Assembly: GCA_027622495.1 (NCBI GenBank)
Contig: JAQBYL010000042.1
Coordinates: 1 to 15,154, forward strand
DNA length: 15,154 nt
From: Pseudomonadota bacterium
GTDB taxonomy: Bacteria; Pseudomonadota; Gammaproteobacteria; Pseudomonadales; Azotimanducaceae
Direction of reading: 5' to 3'
The notes under the pieces were generated by a model that saw only the letters and a program-made list of their open reading frames with translations, did no database searches and was not told the DNA's origin. Shown here one piece after another: positions 14,521 through 15,154 of the stretch (the first letter of the stretch is position 1; each line of letters opens with the position of its first letter). Both the position numbers and the translations under genes were made by a program.

Positions 14521-15078
14521 CTACGGCCCATTGGGTGCCGGCGTGAGGCAGTCGATGAACTGCGCGAGGGTTTCACTCACTACCCGCAGGGGCGTCCTGC
14601 CAGGTTGTTCCAGAATGACTTGTCCGGTGTCGTTTCTGACGCTTAAGAAAAGCTCGGACTGCGGTTGTGTGCAGGCGAAGAACACCGAGAATGGTGCGTG
14701 GGCCTGGCGCTGTGCAAGAGCGTGACCGATGAGATTCTCCACCAGGCGATCCGCATCCTCCGGGTTCCAAAGCAGAATCAGGCTCACCTGCCCCTCCGGC
14801 GCGCAAGCTTCGAGCCCCGCCGACCAGAAACCACCGAAGTAGGCTTTGATGTCAGGGTGCACCTCGATGTCGAGGGCGGCTTCCAAGCCGCGGAAGTCAT
14901 CGACACCATGGCGTGCCACGGGTCGCCAGTGGATCAGCTCACCGGCCTGATCCGGCCGGTTGAAGGGGTCACCTGATTCACAGGGCGAGCGCCACGAAGC
15001 ATCGTACGGGGTGACCAGTTCGACGCTGCTTTTCAGGTAATGATCGACAAATGTCGCAAGTGAATCAGCAACCGACAT
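14521..15078 (-). CDS. syd: SecY-interacting protein Syd
   Basis: Syd is a soluble protein that binds SecY at the membrane and is thought to check the integrity of the SecYEG translocon. The 185-residue protein is about the size of E. coli Syd (181). Recognisable parts include the N-terminal LATFVDHYLKSSVEL helix, SPCESG, IHWRPVARHGVDDFRGLEAALDIEVHPDIKAYFGGFWSAG, LILLWNPEDADRLVENLIGHALAQRQ and the C-terminal LAQFIDCLTP. These align by eye with E. coli VYWQP, FDIVIQPTI and ENLIGHLVTQK. The start ATG 15078 has AGG four to six bases upstream on the minus strand. It appears to be the first visible gene of a syd-aroA unit. Confidence 0.9.
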   Translation of the reverse strand: MSVADSLATFVDHYLKSSVELVTPYDASWRSPCESGDPFNRPDQAGELIHWRPVARHGVDDFRGLEAALDIEVHPDIKAYFGGFWSAGLEACAPEGQVSLILLWNPEDADRLVENLIGHALAQRQAHAPFSVFFACTQPQSELFLSVRNDTGQVILEQPGRTPLRVVSETLAQFIDCLTPAPNGP

Positions 15079-15154
15079 GGGCCTATTGTGGCACAGGGGG
15101 CGGCCGGTGCATGCGCTCGGTGGGGTGTCGGTCAGGGCGTTGCATTGAGCGGGC
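15079..15154. other. Right edge of the window, upstream of syd
   Basis: This 76-bp GC-rich stretch holds no recognisable gene, promoter or terminator. It may contain the syd promoter or the end of the next gene. Confidence 0.3.

Overview
This looks like chromosomal DNA from a gammaproteobacterium, GC-rich at roughly 55-60%. The assignment rests on gene content: class I AroA and a Syd protein resembling the E. coli versions, a 324-residue MDH-type malate dehydrogenase, and a large-subunit glutamate synthase with a short N-terminal propeptide. I cannot place the genus. No rRNA, tRNA, CRISPR array, insertion sequence or phage gene is visible. The window reads as core metabolism and DNA-repair genes.

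Layout from left to right. Positions 1-2932 (minus) hold the first 977 codons of gltB, running off the left edge. A 249-bp leader region separates it from a GNAT acetyltransferase (minus), which is divergent from a Nudix hydrolase (plus). Next come mdh (plus) and a convergent small YCII/DGPF-type protein (minus). From 10599 down to 5979 five minus-strand genes form a probable operon: a mannose-6-phosphate-isomerase-like cupin, a membrane-anchored metallophosphoesterase, an MBL-fold hydrolase and two crotonase-family proteins. Three of its four junctions are 4-base start/stop overlaps. Divergent to it is an alkylation-repair pair on the plus strand: an Ada-AlkA fusion and ogt. A TetR-family regulator follows, converging on and overlapping aroA by 28 bp. 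aroA lies 24 bp downstream of syd (both minus).

Functional reading. gltB serves ammonia assimilation, mdh the TCA cycle and aroA the shikimate pathway. The Ada-AlkA/Ogt pair covers removal of 3-alkyl purines, methylphosphotriesters and O6-alkylguanine. The five-gene operon mixes a possible sugar or nucleotide-sugar isomerase fold, a phosphoesterase, a thioester-hydrolase-like MBL protein and two CoA enzymes with altered catalytic sites. Its joint role is not obvious.

I did not find a clear new defence or mobile system. The most distinctive signals are: two near-identical 16-bp palindromes framing the tetR promoter, one of them over the -10 and just ahead of an apparently leaderless start codon; a 12-bp tandem repeat in the cupin gene whose copies differ only at synonymous positions; and two adjacent crotonase paralogues that lack one or both canonical catalytic glutamates.
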